DNA of 64,000 bases from Whitmania pigra (taxonomy: Eukaryota; Annelida; Clitellata; Hirudinida; Haemopidae): positions 2,790,001 to 2,854,000 of the forward strand of contig JAJTWR010000431.1 of NCBI GenBank assembly GCA_021613335.1. The letters run 5' to 3'. The notes below the pieces were generated by a model. The model did not search any database. It was not told the origin of the DNA and was given only the letters and a program-made list of their open reading frames with translations. Below are positions 61,635-64,000 of the stretch, in pieces. Position 1 is the first letter of the stretch. The number at the start of each line of letters is the position of its first letter. The position numbers were made by a program, and so were the translations under genes.

Positions 61635-62972
61635 TTACAAAATGTATCGCGACAAATCTTCGTTCTCCGCGAGTCGGCCAATCCGCTCGCGCACATCTGC
61701 TTCGGTGATCAATATCTTTTTTGCTTCGCTCTCAGAAGCAGAGAAGGAAATCTCTTCGAGGAGTTTCTCCAACATGGTGTGGAGGCGGCGGGCGCCGATG
61801 TTTTGGGTGCGCTGGTTCACAACCTCCGCGAGTTCCGCAATGGCCTCAATGGCCTTCTCTTCAAAGTCGAGTTCAATGCCTTCGGCGGCGATGAGCGCTT
61901 GGTACTGGCGCACCAGCGCGTTCTGGGGCTCGCGGAGGATGCGCACCAAGTCGGCGCGCGTCAGTGACTCCAATTCGACCCGGATGGGGAAACGACCTTG
62001 CAGCTCCGGGATGAGGTCGGTGGGCTTCGCGATGTGAAACGCTCCCGCGGCGATGAAGAGGATGTGGTCCGTTTGGAGGGGGCCATATTTGGTCATCACC
62101 GTGCAGCCTTCGACGACCGGCAAGAGGTCCCGCTGCACTCCTTCGCGAGACACGTCTGGCCCACCCTGCCCGGTGCCTTTGCGGTGCGCGATTTTATCGA
62201 TTTCGTCGAGGAAGATGATGCCGCTCTCCTGGGCGCGGGTGAGCGCTTCCCGGTAGAGGCGGTCTTGGTCGATGCGGCGTTCAGCCTCTTCCTCGCGGAG
62301 GAGCTTCAGCGCTTCGGCCACATCCACCCGCCGTTGACGGGTGCGGTTGCCGAGCCCTGGCATGCCCCGAAACATCTCGCCCAAGTTGAACTCAATGTCG
62401 CCGCCACCGCCGAGCTGCTTCATGAAGGCCATGCCCGAGGCCGCCACCTCGACTTCGAGCTGGAGATTTTCCAAGGAGCCATTGCGGAGTTGGGCCCGGA
62501 GTTTTTCTCGCTCCGGAGGGCTCAGGCGATTCGCGCGCGGTGGCACCACCCGCGTGCCGTCGGGGCGCGTCGCCTCGTAGAGACGATCTTCGGCGGCTTC
62601 GAGCGCCCGCTCCTCAACCCGGGCGCGCTCCTCTTCCCGGACAATGGCGATGGAGGCCTCCACCAAATCTCGCACCATGGACTCGACGTCGCGGCCCACG
62701 TAGCCGACCTCGGTGAATTTCGACGCCTCCACCTTCACGAACGGCGCCTGGGCGAGCTTGGCGAGCCGCCGCGCTATTTCGGTTTTTCCGACGCCGGTGG
62801 GCCCGATGAGAATGATGTTCTTGGGCGTAATCTCCGCCTGCAGCTCGGCCGGGGCCCGGCGGCGCCGCCAGCGGTTGCGCAGCGCGATAGCGACAGCGCG
62901 TTTCGCAGCAGTTTGTCCGACGATGTGCAGGTCGAGTTCGGCGACGATTGTTCGGGGAGTAAGCGAGTCCAT
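61635..62972 (-). CDS. hslU: HslU, ATPase subunit of the HslUV protease
   Basis: A 445-residue AAA+ unfoldase. It begins [17 protein letters not shown], has Walker [10 protein letters not shown] at residues 57-65, the pore motif [11 protein letters not shown], the I-domain insertion (about 110-230), Walker [12 protein letters not shown] and the C-terminal LSRYIL tail that docks into HslV. The ATG at 62972 shares one base with the hslV stop and has AGGAG five bases upstream; the longer frame upstream is not coding. It feeds unfolded substrates to HslV. Confidence 0.97.
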   Translation of the reverse strand: MDSLTPRTIVAELDLHIVGQTAAKRAVAIALRNRWRRRRAPAELQAEITPKNIILIGPTGVGKTEIARRLAKLAQAPFVKVEASKFTEVGYVGRDVESMVRDLVEASIAIVREEERARVEERALEAAEDRLYEATRPDGTRVVPPRANRLSPPEREKLRAQLRNGSLENLQLEVEVAASGMAFMKQLGGGGDIEFNLGEMFRGMPGLGNRTRQRRVDVAEALKLLREEEAERRIDQDRLYREALTRAQESGIIFLDEIDKIAHRKGTGQGGPDVSREGVQRDLLPVVEGCTVMTKYGPLQTDHILFIAAGAFHIAKPTDLIPELQGRFPIRVELESLTRADLVRILREPQNALVRQYQALIAAEGIELDFEEKAIEAIAELAEVVNQRTQNIGARRLHTMLEKLLEEISFSASESEAKKILITEADVRERIGRLAENEDLSRYIL

Positions 62973-63490
62973 CAGAGCTCCTCGATGGTGAGCGCAGTAT
63001 TGGTGAAGATGCAGAGATCTGCGGCGATGCGCATCGAGCGCTCGACAATCTGCTTCGCGTCGAGGTCCGTGGCACCGAGGAGCGCCCGCGCCGAGGCAAG
63101 GGCGTACGGTCCGCCGCTGCCGACCGCGGCAATGCCGTCGTCGGGCTCGACCACATCTCCGCTGCCGCTCACCACCAGCACGTGTGCGGCATCTGCGACG
63201 ACAAGCAACGCCTCCAAGCGATGCAAGTAACGATCGCTGCGCCAATCTTTGCCAAGTTCGACACTCGCACGGCGGACATCCTTGCCGCACTCGCCCAACT
63301 TGGCCTCGAAGCGCTCGAAGAGCGTAAAGGCATCGGCGGTGCTCCCAGCAAATCCGGCGACCACCGAACCCTCGGCCAGCCGACGGATTTTTCGGGCACT
63401 CGCCTTCATCACGAGGTTGTTCATCGTCACTTGCCCATCGCCGCCGAGCGCTGTCTTTCCGTTTCTGCGCACACACAAAATCGTCGTCAT
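62972..63490 (-). CDS. hslV: HslV, peptidase subunit of the HslUV protease
   Basis: A 172-residue N-terminal-nucleophile peptidase. After removal of Met the catalytic residue is the first Thr of [42 protein letters not shown] and the Gly-rich [15 protein letters not shown] follow as in the family. The ATG at 63490 has AGGAG six bases upstream. It forms a dodecamer capped by HslU. dapF lies 43 bases upstream on the same strand. Confidence 0.97.
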   Translation of the reverse strand: MTTILCVRRNGKTALGGDGQVTMNNLVMKASARKIRRLAEGSVVAGFAGSTADAFTLFERFEAKLGECGKDVRRASVELGKDWRSDRYLHRLEALLVVADAAHVLVVSGSGDVVEPDDGIAAVGSGGPYALASARALLGATDLDAKQIVERSMRIAADLCIFTNTALTIEEL

Positions 63491-63533
63491 TGTCGTCTCC
63501 TGGAGTGGGAGGAGCGCTCCGTCACGCGGAGGC

Positions 63534-64000
63534 TCATGGTGCGCGGCTCCCCGGAATTCCAGAAGGCAGCGCACCTTCGAAAACCCGCTCCGCAGGTCCG
63601 CGCATCTCGACGCGCGAGAGGTCGTGCGAGGAGCGCACTTCGAGTTCGCCGCCAGGGAGTTGCACGGTGTTCCATTCGTCGAAGGGGAGTCGGCCCGCAA
63701 GCCCAAGAGCCACCACCGCCGCGCACGCGCCGGTGCCGCAAGCGAGCGTGAATCCCACTCCCCGCTCCCAAACCCGGAGCGCAACGCCGCCGCCCTCGCG
63801 GTGCGTGCAGAAGCCCACGTTGGCACCCTTCGGGAAGAGCGCCTGGTGCGCCAGTTTGGCGCCAAGGCGCTCGTCGTCGCCAGCTTGCGCATCGAGGACG
63901 ACGCAGTGCGGATTGCCGAAGGACACCGCAGTCATGTGGCGCCCTTCGAGCGGCACACCGACCCAGGGCCCGGGGGGGAGTTCTTCGCCAGTGAGTTTGG
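63534..64000 (-). CDS. dapF: Diaminopimelate epimerase (5' end outside window)
   Basis: The C-terminal 155 residues or so of DapF, which converts LL- to meso-diaminopimelate for lysine and peptidoglycan. Visible are [20 protein letters not shown] and the second catalytic Cys in [10 protein letters not shown], then LPGGELEVR. The first catalytic Cys is upstream of the window. It is the leading visible gene of the operon dapF-hslV-hslU-argD-J/TPR-dnaK-TPR. Confidence 0.96.
   Translation of the reverse strand, partial: KLTGEELPPGPWVGVPLEGRHMTAVSFGNPHCVVLDAQAGDDERLGAKLAHQALFPKGANVGFCTHREGGGVALRVWERGVGFTLACGTGACAAVVALGLAGRLPFDEWNTVQLPGGELEVRSSHDLSRVEMRGPAERVFEGALPSGIPGSRAP

Noticed and set aside
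61998..63230. 410-codon plus-strand frame opposite hslU and hslV
   Set aside because: Antisense to two highly conserved genes; no family features of its own.

Overview
The window reads like a chromosomal segment of a deltaproteobacterium in the broad sense, most probably a Myxococcota relative. The base composition is fairly GC-rich, genes are densely packed, and the gene content fits that group: a TolQ-like protein with two TolR-like proteins, a PP2C phosphatase fused to a cyclic-nucleotide-binding domain, an extra Hsp70 with a J-TPR partner, a DUF1844 protein, TrmFO and many secreted lipoproteins. This placement is inferred from gene families; no rRNA gene is present. I recognise no phage and no CRISPR array.

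Layout. 1-3779 (minus): MFS transporter, acyl-CoA dehydrogenase, SDR and an APH-like kinase cut by the window edge. The last three resemble systems that degrade hydroxyacyl-CoA through a phosphorylated intermediate. 4028-6678 (plus): pxpB, pxpC and pxpA for 5-oxoproline, preceded by an AT-rich region. 6727-10436 (minus): tRNA-Met, HtrA protease, agmatinase-family enzyme, quinone oxidoreductase and a zinc-ribbon protein. 10466-20905 (plus): rlmE, pgeF, a CpoB-like lipoprotein, a LysM protein, dprA, a TolQ/TolR/TolR motor, trmFO, a propeller lipoprotein and xerC. 20911-22048: a very GC-rich cassette (DUF2147-like gene and TetR regulator) bracketed by 18-bp inverted repeats, probably mobile. 22279-23387: two PH-domain membrane proteins, the second clearly AT-rich.

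23518-29133 (minus): methylmalonyl-CoA mutase in two subunits (the large one with a histone-like tail), HMG-CoA lyase, YfgM-like and BamB-like envelope proteins, and MutT. 29221-32022 (plus): a histidine kinase and a polytopic membrane protein. 31974-38051: a folate one-carbon block (gcvT-gcvH-gcvP, metF, folD). 38174-43271: pyrD, folC, accD, a PuuD-like amidase, a ThiE-like protein, a 55-residue protein and a DUF1844 protein. 43391-44596: an AT-richer orphan envelope gene. 45048-50307: clpB, coaBC, the PP2C-cNMP protein and a short yacG. 50524-56464: tRNA-Thr, glutamate dehydrogenase, PilZ, hypotheticals, engB, a tetraheme cytochrome and coaE. 56468-64000 (minus): one long apparent operon dapF-hslV-hslU-argD-J/TPR-dnaK-TPR.

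Genes within operons are very often joined by 4-base start/stop overlaps (ATGA or GTGA), and convergent genes often share stop codons. These overlaps were used to choose several start codons. The most notable items are the inverted-repeat cassette beside xerC, the PP2C-cNMP fusion, the Hsp70/J-TPR/TPR set, the basic tail on methylmalonyl-CoA mutase and the motor locus.
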